Notes: a model not told the origin generated them from the sequence alone. Numbered from the stretch's first letter, positions 15,419-24,210 are shown. The stretch is 64,000 nucleotides of DNA from Phycisphaerales bacterium (GCA_020847535.1 JADLBU010000035.1:1-64000), one strand, 5' to 3'. Translations and numbers: made by a program.

Positions 15419-17134
15419 ATGGGTCTCATTGGCGGCAGCCTTCGCTCCCGATCCTCGGACGAGTCGTCGCTCTCCGATCCCAAGGCCTGGCTCCTGGACC
15501 AGCTCGGCGGTTCGAAGACCAAGGCCGGCGTCCGCATGGACGAGTATGGCGCCCTGGCCATCTCGACCGTGTACGCGTGCGTGAATTGCCGGTCGGAGGA
15601 CCTGGCGAAGATCCCCTTCAAGGTGTACCGCCGTGCCGGCGATGGCAAGGTCGAGAACCCGGGCCACCGGGTTCACTGGCTGCTCAACCGCCAGGCCAAC
15701 GATGACTTCGTCACGGGCATGGGCCTCCGGGAGACGATGACCACCCGCGGGCAGCTCTGGGGAAACGGTTACGCGGAGATCGAGCGCGGCGGCGATGGCC
15801 GGCCTCTCAACCTCTGGTTCCTCGAGTCCTACGCGGTGACCCCGCGCCGGACCGCCGACGGCCGGATCGTCTACGACGTCATCCGCAAGGATGGCTCGAT
15901 CGACACCATCGAGGCCCCCGACATGCTCCACCTCCGCGGGCCAGGCGACGGCCTGGTCGGGTGGAGCGTCGTGAAGATCGCACGCGAGTCCCTCGGCCTC
16001 ACGGCCGCCCAGGAGCAGTTCGCCTCCCGGCTCTTCGGCAACGGCGCCAAGCCGGCGGGCTTCCTCACCACGGCCGCCAAGCTCGACGACAAGGCCCAGA
16101 CCAGGCTGAAGGAGTGGAAGGACAGGGTCTTCTCCGGCATCGACAACTCGCACAAGGTCCACATCCTCGAGCAGGGCCTGAAGTTCGAGGCGATGACGAT
16201 GCCCCTCGAGGACGCCCAGTTCCTCCAGAGCCGGCAGTTCCAGGTCCCCGAGATCTGCCGCTGGTTCCGGATGAAGCCGCACAAGATCGGCGACATGAGC
16301 GGCGCCACGAACAGCAACCTCGAGTCCGAGGCCTTGACCTACACCGGCGACTGCCTCCAGGGGTGGGCCGCGCGGTGGGAAGGCGAGGTCTGGCAAAAGC
16401 TCTTCCTCAACGGCGAGCGAGAGAACATGATCGCCGAGCACGTGATGGAGGGGCTGCTCCGCGGCGACATCCAGAGCCGGTATAACGCCTACAAGACCGG
16501 CCTGCAGTGGGGCTGGCTCACGATCAACGACATCCGCCGGCGAGAGAACCTCAACGCCCTGCCGGCCGACATCGGCGACGCCCATTTCTTCGCCCAGAAC
16601 ATGACGATCGTCAAGCGCGTCGTCGACGGAACCGCCCCCGCGCCAAAGCAGGGAACCCCGAACGAACCGTCGCCTGGCGGCGATCCCCAGAACCCGGAGG
16701 ACCCGTCGGCGAGATCGAACCCCGCCGAGGCCGCCAAGGAGGCGGTGGAGACGTTCCGCGGCTTCCTCCTGGACGGCGCTGGCCGGCTCCTCCATACCGA
16801 AGTCGACAAGGCGCGGAGGGCGCTGGCCCGCGGCGAGCTGTCGAGCTGGGCGGCGAGCTTCTACCCCGGGCATGCCGAGCATGTCCGCAGCTGGTGGCGC
16901 TCGCCGATGGAAACGCTCGAGGGCTACCTGCTCGAGCAGCGCGTCCAGGTCGGGGACAGGTTTGTCGATCGAGTCGTCGAGGCGATTGCCGCCAGGCACG
17001 TCGACGAGTCGAAGAGCTCGCTGCAGTCGTCCACGCCGCCGGCGGACGTGATCACCGGCTGGGCCGCGGACCGGGCCCAGCGGTTCGTCGACCAGCTCCC
17101 CGAGCTGCTCGCCGGCGTGCTCGCCGCGGCCTGA
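15419..17134 (+). CDS. Phage portal protein, HK97 family
   Basis: This 571-residue protein forms the dodecameric DNA gate at the capsid vertex. The core (about residues 35-400) has family marks: AISTVYACVNCRSEDLAKIP, RGQLWGNGYAEIER, and the FQVPEICRWFRMKPHKIGDM segment. The C-terminal 170 residues are an extra region, a proline-rich linker (TAPAPKQGTPNEP) then a helical domain ending at the stop, which is longer than in HK97 (about 420 residues). It starts 4 bp after the small membrane gene. Confidence 0.94.
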   Translation: MGLIGGSLRSRSSDESSLSDPKAWLLDQLGGSKTKAGVRMDEYGALAISTVYACVNCRSEDLAKIPFKVYRRAGDGKVENPGHRVHWLLNRQANDDFVTGMGLRETMTTRGQLWGNGYAEIERGGDGRPLNLWFLESYAVTPRRTADGRIVYDVIRKDGSIDTIEAPDMLHLRGPGDGLVGWSVVKIARESLGLTAAQEQFASRLFGNGAKPAGFLTTAAKLDDKAQTRLKEWKDRVFSGIDNSHKVHILEQGLKFEAMTMPLEDAQFLQSRQFQVPEICRWFRMKPHKIGDMSGATNSNLESEALTYTGDCLQGWAARWEGEVWQKLFLNGERENMIAEHVMEGLLRGDIQSRYNAYKTGLQWGWLTINDIRRRENLNALPADIGDAHFFAQNMTIVKRVVDGTAPAPKQGTPNEPSPGGDPQNPEDPSARSNPAEAAKEAVETFRGFLLDGAGRLLHTEVDKARRALARGELSSWAASFYPGHAEHVRSWWRSPMETLEGYLLEQRVQVGDRFVDRVVEAIAARHVDESKSSLQSSTPPADVITGWAADRAQRFVDQLPELLAGVLAAA

Positions 17135-17160
17135 TCCCGCGCCCGCCCGATCAACCGGGC

Positions 17161-17799
17161 ATGAGCACCACGGCACAGACCGTCGATCGTGAAAGCCGGC
17201 ACATCGTCAAAGGCAGCGTCCGCGCGATCCGAAGCGCCGACGGCAAGTCCGACAAGCTCGGCGGCCACGCCGCGGTGTACAACCAGCGGTCCGAGTGGCT
17301 GGGCTGGTTCTTCGAGGAGATCGCCCCCGGCGCGTTCTCCCGTGCCATCAAGGGCGTCGACGATGTCCGGTACCTGATCGACCACGACTCAGGCCGCGTG
17401 CTCGGCCGCAACCGGGCAAAGACGCTCACCCTCACCGACGACACCGCCGGCCTGGGATTCGAGCTGAGTGTCCCCGACACCCAGGAAGGGCGGGACCACG
17501 TCATCAGCGTCGATCGCGGCGACATCTCCCAGATGAGCTTCGGCTTCTACTGCCTCCAGGACGAGTGGCGCGAAGAGAAGCGGGACGACGGCTCGACGTA
17601 CTACGTCCGCCGCCTCATCGAGGTCGAGCTGTTCGACATCTCGGCCGTGGCCTATCCGGCCTACCCGCAAACCGACATCGCAAAACGCCGCCTGGAGCAG
17701 CGGAACCTCACCAATCCGTCGATCGTGGTGCCGACGCCCAACCTCCGCGCCTCGCGCGTGGCGATCGCCGAGCGGCGACTGAAGCTCCTGGGCCCGTGA
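17161..17799 (+). CDS. HK97-family prohead protease
   Basis: This 212-residue serine protease trims the capsid scaffold domain during head maturation. It shows GGHAAVYNQRSEWLGWFFEE, then YLIDHDSGRVLGR carrying the catalytic histidine, and DISQMSFGFY carrying the serine. Those positions match the herpesvirus-assemblin-like His-Ser fold of HK97 gp4. ELFDISAVAYPAYPQT is the conserved closing strand. The ATG at 17161 lies 26 bp after the portal; the open frame further upstream is a shadow of the portal gene. Confidence 0.94.
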   Translation: MSTTAQTVDRESRHIVKGSVRAIRSADGKSDKLGGHAAVYNQRSEWLGWFFEEIAPGAFSRAIKGVDDVRYLIDHDSGRVLGRNRAKTLTLTDDTAGLGFELSVPDTQEGRDHVISVDRGDISQMSFGFYCLQDEWREEKRDDGSTYYVRRLIEVELFDISAVAYPAYPQTDIAKRRLEQRNLTNPSIVVPTPNLRASRVAIAERRLKLLGP

Positions 17800-17986
17800 C
17801 GAACCCGCGCCTCGTCGATGGCAGGACCGGCAATCCTGCCGCGCCGACTCCGCGTGTCCTTGGGACTTTGGCGGTGACGGGCGCGGGCGGATGCCGGAGC
17901 CCTTGGGGCGTGCCGGCTTCCGACCAGCACAGCCGCGAGCCGTAGCAGGACGGCGCCGCGAGCATCGACCCAAGGAGGACGCCGCC

Positions 17987-19291
17987 ATGGCGTACCTGCA
18001 GGATCTGCGTGAGAAGGCGGGCAAGGCGGTCGCCGATGCCCGGAGCATCCAGGACAAGGCCAAGACCGAGAAGCGGGAGCTGACTGCCGACGAGGAGAAG
18101 CAGGTTGACGGCTTCCTGGCCGAATACGACCGCCTCGACGGCGAGATCACCACCCAGGAAAAGCGCGACGCCCGCAGCGCCAAGCTCGAGGCCGCCGGCC
18201 GGGCAATGGAGGAACGCGGCAAGCGCAAGTCCGAGCCCCAGAACCCCGGCAATGGCGGAGGCCGGCGCGCCCATGAGGACAACGGCGACGTCGTCCTCGA
18301 GCATCGCGGCGTCGAGCTGCGGTTCGGCAAGGACTCGCCCGTCGCCCGCCGCTGCACGGACGACTATCAGCGCGATTTCCGCGATGTCCTCCGCGGCGTC
18401 GAGCAGCGGAACCTCCAGTCCACGATCGACGTTTCCGGCGGCTACCTCATCACGCCCGAGCAGATGGCCGTCGGCATCCTCAAGGAGCTCGACGACGAGG
18501 TCTTCATCCGGAAGATCTCGACGGCGATCCCGGTTCCCACCGCCCAGACGCTGGGCATCCGGACCCGGACCAACAAGGCCAGCACCTTCCAGCGCGGTAG
18601 CGAGCTCTCGGACTCGACCGACGACACCTCGCTGAAGTTCGGCAACAAGGTCCTCAAGCCCGACTACGTGACGGGCTCGATCCTGGTGTCCCGCGACCTG
18701 CTCCGGTCGGCATTCATGGACCCGATGGCGATCGTCCGCGAGGAGCTGGCCCGCGACGCCGGAGAGCTCGAGGAGCGCGAGTTCCTGACCGGCAACGGCA
18801 CGAACGAGCCCATGGGTGTGTTCACCGCCTCGGCCGACGGCATCACCACCGCGCGTGACGTCTCGACCGGCAACACCTCGACCGAGATCCAGTGGGACGG
18901 TCTGATCGAGGCGCTCGACAACCTCAAGGGCAAGTACCAGGCCAACGCGACCTGGATGTTCCACCGCAATGCCCTGACGAAGATCCGGAAGCTCAAGGAC
19001 GGCAGCGGCAACTACATCTGGAATCCGATCACCCGCGAGGGCATGCCGGCGTCAATCCTCGGCCGTCCCTACATCCTCAGCGAGTGGGTTCCCAACACCT
19101 TCACCACCGGTCAGTACGTCGGCATCGTGGGCGACTTCAGCCACTACGTGATCGCCGACGCCCTGGAGTTCGAGCTCCTGGTTCTCGACCAGACCAAGGC
19201 CCGCCAGAACCAGATCGAGGTGATCGTCCGCCGGAAGTATGACGCGATGCCCCGCCTGGCCGAGGCGTTCTCCCGCGTCAAGCTGGCCTGA
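17987..19291 (+). CDS. Major capsid protein, HK97 fold
   Basis: The protein is 434 residues. Residues 1 to about 110 are a charged coiled-coil delta domain (AYLQDLREKAGKAVADARSI onward) that acts as internal scaffold and is removed by the upstream protease. The capsid domain follows with DVSGGYLITPEQMA, E-loop region RTRTNKASTFQRGSEL, FLTGNGTNEPMGV and YDAMPRLAEAFSRVKL at the end. A strong Shine-Dalgarno (caaggagga) precedes the ATG at 17987. The 187-bp gap before it has no gene and may hold a start-proximal regulatory region. Confidence 0.95.
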   Translation: MAYLQDLREKAGKAVADARSIQDKAKTEKRELTADEEKQVDGFLAEYDRLDGEITTQEKRDARSAKLEAAGRAMEERGKRKSEPQNPGNGGGRRAHEDNGDVVLEHRGVELRFGKDSPVARRCTDDYQRDFRDVLRGVEQRNLQSTIDVSGGYLITPEQMAVGILKELDDEVFIRKISTAIPVPTAQTLGIRTRTNKASTFQRGSELSDSTDDTSLKFGNKVLKPDYVTGSILVSRDLLRSAFMDPMAIVREELARDAGELEEREFLTGNGTNEPMGVFTASADGITTARDVSTGNTSTEIQWDGLIEALDNLKGKYQANATWMFHRNALTKIRKLKDGSGNYIWNPITREGMPASILGRPYILSEWVPNTFTTGQYVGIVGDFSHYVIADALEFELLVLDQTKARQNQIEVIVRRKYDAMPRLAEAFSRVKLA

Positions 19292-19403
19292 GCAGCCGGC
19301 CCCGCCTCTCGCCGGCGAACCCCGGCGAGCACAACAGCTACCGCGGCGGCCGGGCGACTCCCCGGCCGCCTCCTCCCGATTCGCCGTTTCAAGGAGCACA
19401 CAC

Positions 19404-19832
19404 GTGCATCAGCTTCTCGACAAGATCAAGATCGTCCAGGTCGTGGCGCCCACCGTCGCCGGCACCTCCGATGTGACCGGCGCGACGATCGACATGCAGG
19501 GGTATTCCGGCGTCATCTTCGTGGGCCGGTTCGGCACCGCGGCCGCCAACAACTTCGTCCAGATCGAGCAGGGCGAGCAGGCCAACATGAGCGACGCCGC
19601 CACGCTGGCCAGTTCGAAGCTCGCGTCGGGCACCTCCGACGAGAACGTCGCCGAGGAAATCTTCCAGCCCCAGGACCGCTACATCCGCCCCATCTTCAAG
19701 CGCGGCACCTCCAGCACCCTGGACATCTGCTACGCGATCCTCTTCGGGAGTCGCGTGGAACCTCGCTCGAGCGACCTGTCCGGCACGATCGTCACCAAGT
19801 CGCTCACCGCGCCCGCCGAAGGCACGCCCTGA
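19404..19832 (+). CDS. Putative head protein after capsid
   Basis: This 142-residue protein is beta-rich (IKIVQVVAPTVAGTSDVTGA, YSGVIFVGRFG, DICYAILFGSR). The GTG start is preceded by ttcaaggagcaca, as strong as the capsid's own site, which suggests high expression. Genes here often encode capsid cement or decoration proteins. The family was not recognised with certainty. It precedes another small head gene and the terminator at 20,346. Confidence 0.6.
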   Translation: MHQLLDKIKIVQVVAPTVAGTSDVTGATIDMQGYSGVIFVGRFGTAAANNFVQIEQGEQANMSDAATLASSKLASGTSDENVAEEIFQPQDRYIRPIFKRGTSSTLDICYAILFGSRVEPRSSDLSGTIVTKSLTAPAEGTP

Positions 19833-19960
19833 TTGACCTCATCTGACCCTCAACTCCCCGGCCGTCGGTAGGCGACCGGGGGTCTTCCGGTACCCGTTCC
19901 CCCGCCTCATCCCCCACTTTCCCCCACCCGGGCCCCACTGGCCCACACCAGGAGCACGCG

Positions 19961-20317
19961 ATGTCGGATTACAACGCCAAGGTCAGGATCAAGCAGGGCG
20001 GCGCCGAGCTCGAATGTGACAGCGGCGGCGTCATCACCATCCTCTCGGGCGGCATCATCAACCTCAAGACCGGCGCGATCGTGCAGACCAACGGCGCCCA
20101 GGCCACGATCACCGCGCTCACCGACAACAGCGCCGGCACCGCCAACAACACGATCCAGGCGATCCCCGACCCAGCGGACTCGCCGGCGACCGCCGACGCG
20201 CTCCGCGACGGCCTGGTCGCCAACGTCCTGCCGGCGATCCGCAACAACACCGCGGACAACGCGGGCAAGATCAACGAGATCATCACCATCCTGAAGAACG
20301 CAGGCCTGGCTGTCTGA
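19961..20317 (+). CDS. Head fibre/decoration-like protein
   Basis: This 118-residue protein begins with a beta-helix-like opening (VRIKQGGAELECDSGGVITILSGG, INLKTGAIVQ) and ends with a helix. That arrangement, with repeated G-G-x-I strands then alanine-rich helix, resembles phage head fibre or capsid decoration proteins. A Shine-Dalgarno (ccaggagca) sits 9 nt before the ATG. It lies directly before the strong terminator closing the capsid block, so it is probably transcribed at capsid level. Confidence 0.55.
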   Translation: MSDYNAKVRIKQGGAELECDSGGVITILSGGIINLKTGAIVQTNGAQATITALTDNSAGTANNTIQAIPDPADSPATADALRDGLVANVLPAIRNNTADNAGKINEIITILKNAGLAV

Positions 20318-20345
20318 CCGGCCGAGCCCGAGACCGTCCGATGTC

Positions 20346-20390
20346 AACTCCCGGCGGCCGCTCGAACGCGGCCGGCGGGAGTTTTTCTTT
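20346..20390 (+). terminator. Strong intrinsic terminator closing the capsid block
   Basis: Arms 20,346-20,361 and 20,368-20,383 pair over 16 bp with a single mismatch around the loop tcgaac. The run tttttcttt starts at 20,382. It lies between the decoration-like gene and the next small head gene, so some transcripts would stop here and give excess capsid over connector and tail products. Confidence 0.88.
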
Positions 20391-20405
20391 CTGCGGAGAT
20401 CGCCG

Positions 20406-20714
20406 ATGAGCACGATCCGGATTCGAATGAAGCACCTCAGCGCCGGCCCCACGGGCGCCATGCTCCCAGGCAAGGAGTACGAAGTCGCCCCCGGGCACGC
20501 ACAGCAGCTCATCCAGGGCCGGCACGCCGAGCTGGTCAACGGCGACGACATCGCCAAGCTGGAGACCGCAACCCTCCGGACCCCCGAGACCGCGGCGACC
20601 AGGTCCGCCCAATCTGCTCCTCCCGCCAATCCGGCCGCCGGCAGCGACACGCCCCAGCGCCGCCCACCCCAGCGTGGTTCCACCCCCGGACCCGCGGCTC
20701 CCAAAGCCCAGTGA
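20406..20714 (+). CDS. Small hypothetical head-region protein
   Basis: This 102-residue protein has a beta-rich N-terminal part (IRIRMKHLSAGPTGAMLPGKEYEV, then HAQQLIQGRHAELV) typical of short unknown proteins that precede head-tail connectors. The last 45 residues are low-complexity Pro/Ala/Ser. The stop overlaps the connector's GTG start. Its Shine-Dalgarno (tgcggagat) lies directly after the terminator, so it may be served by read-through or a separate promoter. Confidence 0.62.
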   Translation: MSTIRIRMKHLSAGPTGAMLPGKEYEVAPGHAQQLIQGRHAELVNGDDIAKLETATLRTPETAATRSAQSAPPANPAAGSDTPQRRPPQRGSTPGPAAPKAQ

Positions 20715-21316
20715 AGTACGTCGTCACCTCAGCGCCCGCCAGCTCGCCGGTCTCGCTCGCCGAGGCCAAGACGCACTGCCGCGTCGACATCGACGACGAC
20801 GACGCGCTGCTGGCGTCGCTCATTGCCGCGGCGACCGACGTGGTCGAGAAGCGGTGCCAGCGGGCGCTGATCACCCAGACGCTCCGTCTCAGCCTGGACG
20901 AGTTCCCGCGGGATAAGTGTGGAGTAGTCCAGCCCATCCTGCTCCCGCGGCCGCGGCTGCAGTCGATCACCTCGATCGCCTACACCGACTCAGCCGGCGA
21001 CGCCCAGACACTGGACTCCGCCGACTACCAGCTCGACGACCAGGTCGAGCCGGCGGAGATCTGGCCCGCCGTCGGCGAGTCCTGGCCCGACACCCAGGAG
21101 GGGAAGATCAACGCCGTGCAGATCACCTACGTCGCCGGTTACGGCGACGCGGCCGCGGTGCCTGACGGCCTGAAGCAGGCGATCAAGCTCCTGGTCGGAC
21201 ACTGGTACGAGAACCGGGAAACGGTCGTGGTCGGCACGATCGCCACCGAGATCCAGCAGACCTTCGAGCTCCTGGTCGGGATGTACTGGCACGGCTGGTC
21301 CTTCGGGGGTGGCTGA
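20711..21316 (+). CDS. Head-tail connector, gp6-like
   Basis: This 201-residue protein has the HK97 gp6/phiE125 gp8 signature: SSPVSLAEAKTHCRVDIDDDDALL, then SLIAAATDVVEKRCQRALITQT, and later ITYVAGYGDAAAVPDGLKQAI. These proteins form a ring under the portal that seals the packaged head and docks the tail. The GTG start overlaps the upstream stop. The stop overlaps the next ATG. Confidence 0.92.
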   Translation: MKYVVTSAPASSPVSLAEAKTHCRVDIDDDDALLASLIAAATDVVEKRCQRALITQTLRLSLDEFPRDKCGVVQPILLPRPRLQSITSIAYTDSAGDAQTLDSADYQLDDQVEPAEIWPAVGESWPDTQEGKINAVQITYVAGYGDAAAVPDGLKQAIKLLVGHWYENRETVVVGTIATEIQQTFELLVGMYWHGWSFGGG

Positions 21317-21654
21317 TGCGCGCCGGCAAGATGCGAAAGCGGGCGGTCGTCCAGCAGCTCACCACGACGACGTCGGCGATGGGCCAGGCCGTCGAGACGT
21401 ACACGACCTGGGCCACGGTCTGGGCCGAGCTGCGGTACGGCACCGACGGCGCCGAGCAGTACCAGGCGGTGCAGCGTGTCGGCACCGTTGGCGCCACGAT
21501 CGTCGTCCGCTACCGCGAGGGATTCGTCGCCGGCATGCGGGTCCTCATCGATGGCCAGACCTTCAAGGTCGACGCCGTGGCCGAGGTGAAATCCCGGAAC
21601 GAAGTTCAGCTGACCTGCTCGGTCCTGCAGCCCCGCAGCGGCCCTGGCACCTGA
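21316..21654 (+). CDS. Head closure (head-tail adaptor) protein
   Basis: This 112-residue protein is typical of the SPP1 gp16/HK97 gp7 stopper family: a short beta barrel with GKMRKRAVVQQLTTTT, TWATVWAELRYG, and VLIDGQTFKVDAVAEV. It plugs the head exit below the gp6 ring. It starts on the last base of the connector's stop codon and precedes the gp10-like gene by 9 bp. Confidence 0.9.
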   Translation: MRAGKMRKRAVVQQLTTTTSAMGQAVETYTTWATVWAELRYGTDGAEQYQAVQRVGTVGATIVVRYREGFVAGMRVLIDGQTFKVDAVAEVKSRNEVQLTCSVLQPRSGPGT

Positions 21655-21663
21655 GGAGATCGC

Positions 21664-22374
21664 GTGGCCAACCGGGTTGTCGATGTCATCTCGATCGACG
21701 GCACCAAGCACCTCAAGCGGGTGTTTGAGGAGCTGCCTGGTCGGATCGGCACCAAGATCGCCAGGCGAGCGCTCTACGCCGCGGCTCTCCCGATCCGCGA
21801 CGCCGCGCGGGCAGGCGTGCCGGTTCGGTACGGGGCGCTCAAGCGGTCGATCATCGTCAAGACCGGCCAGCAGCTCGTCGACGCCGGCGGCGGCAAGAAG
21901 ATCCGCGGCGGCGATCTGAAGGTGTACATCACGATCGACAGCCGCGCCCAGGTCCTGGCCCTCAAGAGGACCGTCAAGAAGTTCATGGTGAAGGGACCGC
22001 ACGGGACGAAGGCCCGCTTCCAGGAAGCCACCTGGTCGATCGTCGCCCGCAACGCCGGCCGCGGCGGCCTCGAGGTCGGCAAGGTCGATCCCAGGCACTA
22101 CGCCCACCTGGTCGAGTTCGGGACCAGGCCGCACGCCGTCGGCAAGGACTCCGAGCTGGCGACCCGGGTGAACAGCAGCCGGAAGGGCTCGGGCGTGCAG
22201 CTCGGAAAGCAGCACCCCGGCGCCCGCGCCAAGCCGTTCATGCGGCCGGCGTTTGACTCCCAGTCGAACAAGGCGGACGGCATCATCGGAGCCAAGGTCG
22301 GCGAGCTGCTCACCGAGGAAGCCGCGAAGCTCGCCAGGCTCCAGCCGCCACGGAGAGGGGGCAAGGGTTCATGA
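21664..22374 (+). CDS. HK97 gp10-family tail completion protein
   Basis: This 236-residue protein matches the HK97-gp10 family: LPGRIGTKIARRALYAAALPIRDAARAGVPVR and GALKRSIIVKTGQQ, later HYAHLVEFGTRPHAV. These proteins complete the head-tail interface. It is longer than usual (about 140-160) owing to an insert of about 60 basic residues in the centre. The GTG start has a gaggagatc site. Its stop overlaps the next start (ATGA). Confidence 0.9.
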   Translation: MANRVVDVISIDGTKHLKRVFEELPGRIGTKIARRALYAAALPIRDAARAGVPVRYGALKRSIIVKTGQQLVDAGGGKKIRGGDLKVYITIDSRAQVLALKRTVKKFMVKGPHGTKARFQEATWSIVARNAGRGGLEVGKVDPRHYAHLVEFGTRPHAVGKDSELATRVNSSRKGSGVQLGKQHPGARAKPFMRPAFDSQSNKADGIIGAKVGELLTEEAAKLARLQPPRRGGKGS

Positions 22375-22829
22375 GCCTCGAGTCAGCCATCCGCCAGTAC
22401 CTCGACGCCGACACCGGCATCCACGCCGCCATTGCCGGCCGGCTGTTCCCCGTCACCCTGCCCCGCACACCGACGTATCCGTGTGCGCGGTACGCGGTGA
22501 TCTCCAAGGTGCGTGACGTCGCGTTCGCCGGCTACACGGGCCTGTGCATGGCGCGGATCCAGATCGACGTCTTCTCCCCGGAGTTCGACGCGGCCAAGGC
22601 GATCATGGACAAGATCCGCGTGCGGCTCTGCGGCTCGGCCGAGGCTGCCAACCCGTGGCCCTCGAGCATCGGAACGCCGGCAGTCGACGTGCAGGGTGTC
22701 TTCATCGATGGCGACACCGACGGGTACGAGGGCGCCGATGACGGCTTCGACGCCGCGGCCGAAGCGCCGGTCGGGGTGTACTCGTCTTCTGCCGATTTCC
22801 TGGTCTGGCACAAGGAGCCGGCGGCGTAA
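22371..22829 (+). CDS. Tail terminator, DUF3168 family
   Basis: This 152-residue protein shows the DUF3168 pattern: ESAIRQYLDADTGIHAAIAGRLFP, LPRTPTYPCARYAVIS, and IQIDVFSPEFDAAKAIMD. Members cap the growing tail tube and fix its length-end interface with the head. The last 45 residues are acidic. It overlaps the gp10-like gene by 4 bp and is followed by the tail tube gene. Confidence 0.9.
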   Translation: MSLESAIRQYLDADTGIHAAIAGRLFPVTLPRTPTYPCARYAVISKVRDVAFAGYTGLCMARIQIDVFSPEFDAAKAIMDKIRVRLCGSAEAANPWPSSIGTPAVDVQGVFIDGDTDGYEGADDGFDAAAEAPVGVYSSSADFLVWHKEPAA

Positions 22830-22862
22830 AGCCGGTCCTCCTGGTCGCCCAGGAGATCGATC

Positions 22863-23306
22863 ATGGCCGCCAGCACCGCTGACATCGGACTGAATAGCAA
22901 AATGCAGATTGAGGACCCCGCGAATCCTGGGGTCTTCCTCGACATGGGTGAGCTCTACGCCATCCAGCCCCCGACGCGCGAGCGCGAGTTCGTGGATGTC
23001 ACCAACTTCGAATCCCCCGGCGGCGCCCGGGAGCGAATCCCGGCCCTGATCAACATCGGCCGCGCCACGTACAACATCTCGATGAAGCCGGCGTCGACTA
23101 ACTACGGCAAGCTGGTCACCGCGTTCGACGGCGGCAACAAGCTCAAGTTCCGGATCAATCCACCGGACACCATCACGACCAAGGTGTTCGAGTGGACCGG
23201 CTACGTCGCGAGCATCAAGGACAACGTGATGCTTGACGACAAGAACACCACCGAGATCGAGATCGAAGCGACCGGTCCTGCCACCGGCTGGATCGTCCCG
23301 TCCTGA
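22863..23306 (+). CDS. Major tail tube protein
   Basis: This 147-residue protein has the single tail-tube domain expected of siphophages: LNSKMQIEDPANPG, ELYAIQPPTREREFVDVTNF, ERIPALINIGRATYNISMK, and TEIEIEATGPATGW. It polymerises into the hexameric-ring tube. A caggagatcg site lies just before the ATG. A strong terminator follows immediately, consistent with high copy number for this product. Confidence 0.9.
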   Translation: MAASTADIGLNSKMQIEDPANPGVFLDMGELYAIQPPTREREFVDVTNFESPGGARERIPALINIGRATYNISMKPASTNYGKLVTAFDGGNKLKFRINPPDTITTKVFEWTGYVASIKDNVMLDDKNTTEIEIEATGPATGWIVPS

Positions 23307-23317
23307 GATTCGGGGCC

Positions 23318-23361
23318 GTCCGCGGGGAGGCACGGACGCTGCACCCCGCGGACGCCTTTTT
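23318..23361 (+). terminator. Strong intrinsic terminator after tail tube gene
   Basis: A perfect 10-bp stem (23,318-23,327 with 23,344-23,353) is followed by gcc and a five-T run at 23,357-23,361. It would enrich tail-tube message relative to the tail chaperones and tape measure downstream. The remaining 88 bp before the next gene hold no gene. Confidence 0.9.
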
Positions 23362-23449
23362 CGTCCCTTCCCCGGCTACCCGACCAACCGGTCGGGTGTG
23401 CCGTTTCCCGTCCGAATTGGTCACATCACAACACCCCAGGAGCCCCAGC

Positions 23450-23881
23450 ATGTCCGCCCCGAAGGTCACAGTCCCCGTCGAGCCCGCGGTTGAAGTCCTC
23501 TTCAACCTGGCGACGCTCATCCGCCTGGAGACCCACACAGGCAAGACGCCGATCGCGATGGTCAACGAGATCGCCGCGAGATCGAACGTCCTTCCCGCAA
23601 GCCTCGCCAACGCCAAGAAAGAAGAGATCGCCGCCTGGCTGGACACGGATGAAGGCCGCGCCGCTTGCGCCAAGACCGTCGAGGCCCTGTCGCCCCGCGA
23701 GGTCGTGGACTTCATCGCCGTCTGTTCGAAGCTTTCACCCGACGACGTCGCCGAGCGCCTCCCGCTCAATCTCGCTTACAGCGCGTACACCGAGTTGCAG
23801 CAGGCCCTTGTGAAGGCGACCACACAGCTCGTCCTCGCCAAGGACGACGAGCCCACACAGCCCCCTCCGTCCGCCGGCTGA
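23450..23881 (+). CDS. Tail assembly chaperone (G-like)
   Basis: This 143-residue helical protein lies between the tail tube and tape measure genes, the fixed place of tail assembly chaperones that coat the tape measure. It begins SAPKVTVPVEPAVEVLFN. The ATG at 23450 follows ccaggagccccag. A second reading frame, displaced by -1, begins before its stop and continues to 24,210, the G/GT arrangement. Assignment rests on order, size and the overlapping frame, not on a recognised motif. Confidence 0.72.
   Translation: MSAPKVTVPVEPAVEVLFNLATLIRLETHTGKTPIAMVNEIAARSNVLPASLANAKKEEIAAWLDTDEGRAACAKTVEALSPREVVDFIAVCSKLSPDDVAERLPLNLAYSAYTELQQALVKATTQLVLAKDDEPTQPPPSAG
23860..23866 (+). promoter_or_regulatory. 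Candidate -1 frameshift site (GCCCCCT)
   Basis: In the chaperone's zero frame the codons read ccc-cct preceded by g. A -1 slip re-pairs as gcc-ccc and enters the frame of the next gene, which is open here and continues past the upstream stop at 23,881. The heptamer is not an ideal X-XXY-YYZ, so efficiency would be low; slippage at C-runs is inference. Confidence 0.4.
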
Positions 23882-23907
23882 GATACTGGGCCCGCGTCGA
23901 GCTCGGC

Positions 23908-24210
23908 ATGGGAACCGCCGAGTTCGACGCCCTCACGCCGGACGAATTGGCCGAATACCGGGGTGCCTGGCTGGCGAGCCAGCGCCGCCTCGATCAGCGG
24001 GCCGGCGTGCTCGCCGCGCTGATCGCCAACGTAAACCGCGACTCCAAGCGGCGGCGCAAGCCGTTCGTGCCGGCCGACTTCTACCCATCGTTGGGCAAGA
24101 CAACCAGGCGGCTTCCTACACCGCATCAGTTCTACCAGAACCTGGCGGCATTGACCGGCGGTCTGCCGCCAGATGCCGTGATCCCGCCCGACTCGGAAGC
24201 GGCCGACTGA
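23908..24210 (+). CDS. Tail assembly chaperone second frame (T-like)
   Basis: This is the second product frame before the tape measure. If started at ATG 23908 it is 100 residues, helical and basic (MGTAEFDALTPDELAEYRGA, LIANVNRDSKRRRKPF). The frame is already open inside the upstream chaperone gene, so it may be made mainly as a -1 frameshift fusion of about 253 residues. Motifs such as RKPFVPADFYPSL occur in chaperone T-parts and in DUF-type tail proteins. It ends 7 bp before the tape measure start. Confidence 0.68.
   Translation: MGTAEFDALTPDELAEYRGAWLASQRRLDQRAGVLAALIANVNRDSKRRRKPFVPADFYPSLGKTTRRLPTPHQFYQNLAALTGGLPPDAVIPPDSEAAD

Noticed and set aside
16507..17160. N-terminal extension of the prohead protease
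   Set aside because: This part is a frame shadow of the portal gene; the protease family pattern begins after ATG 17,161.
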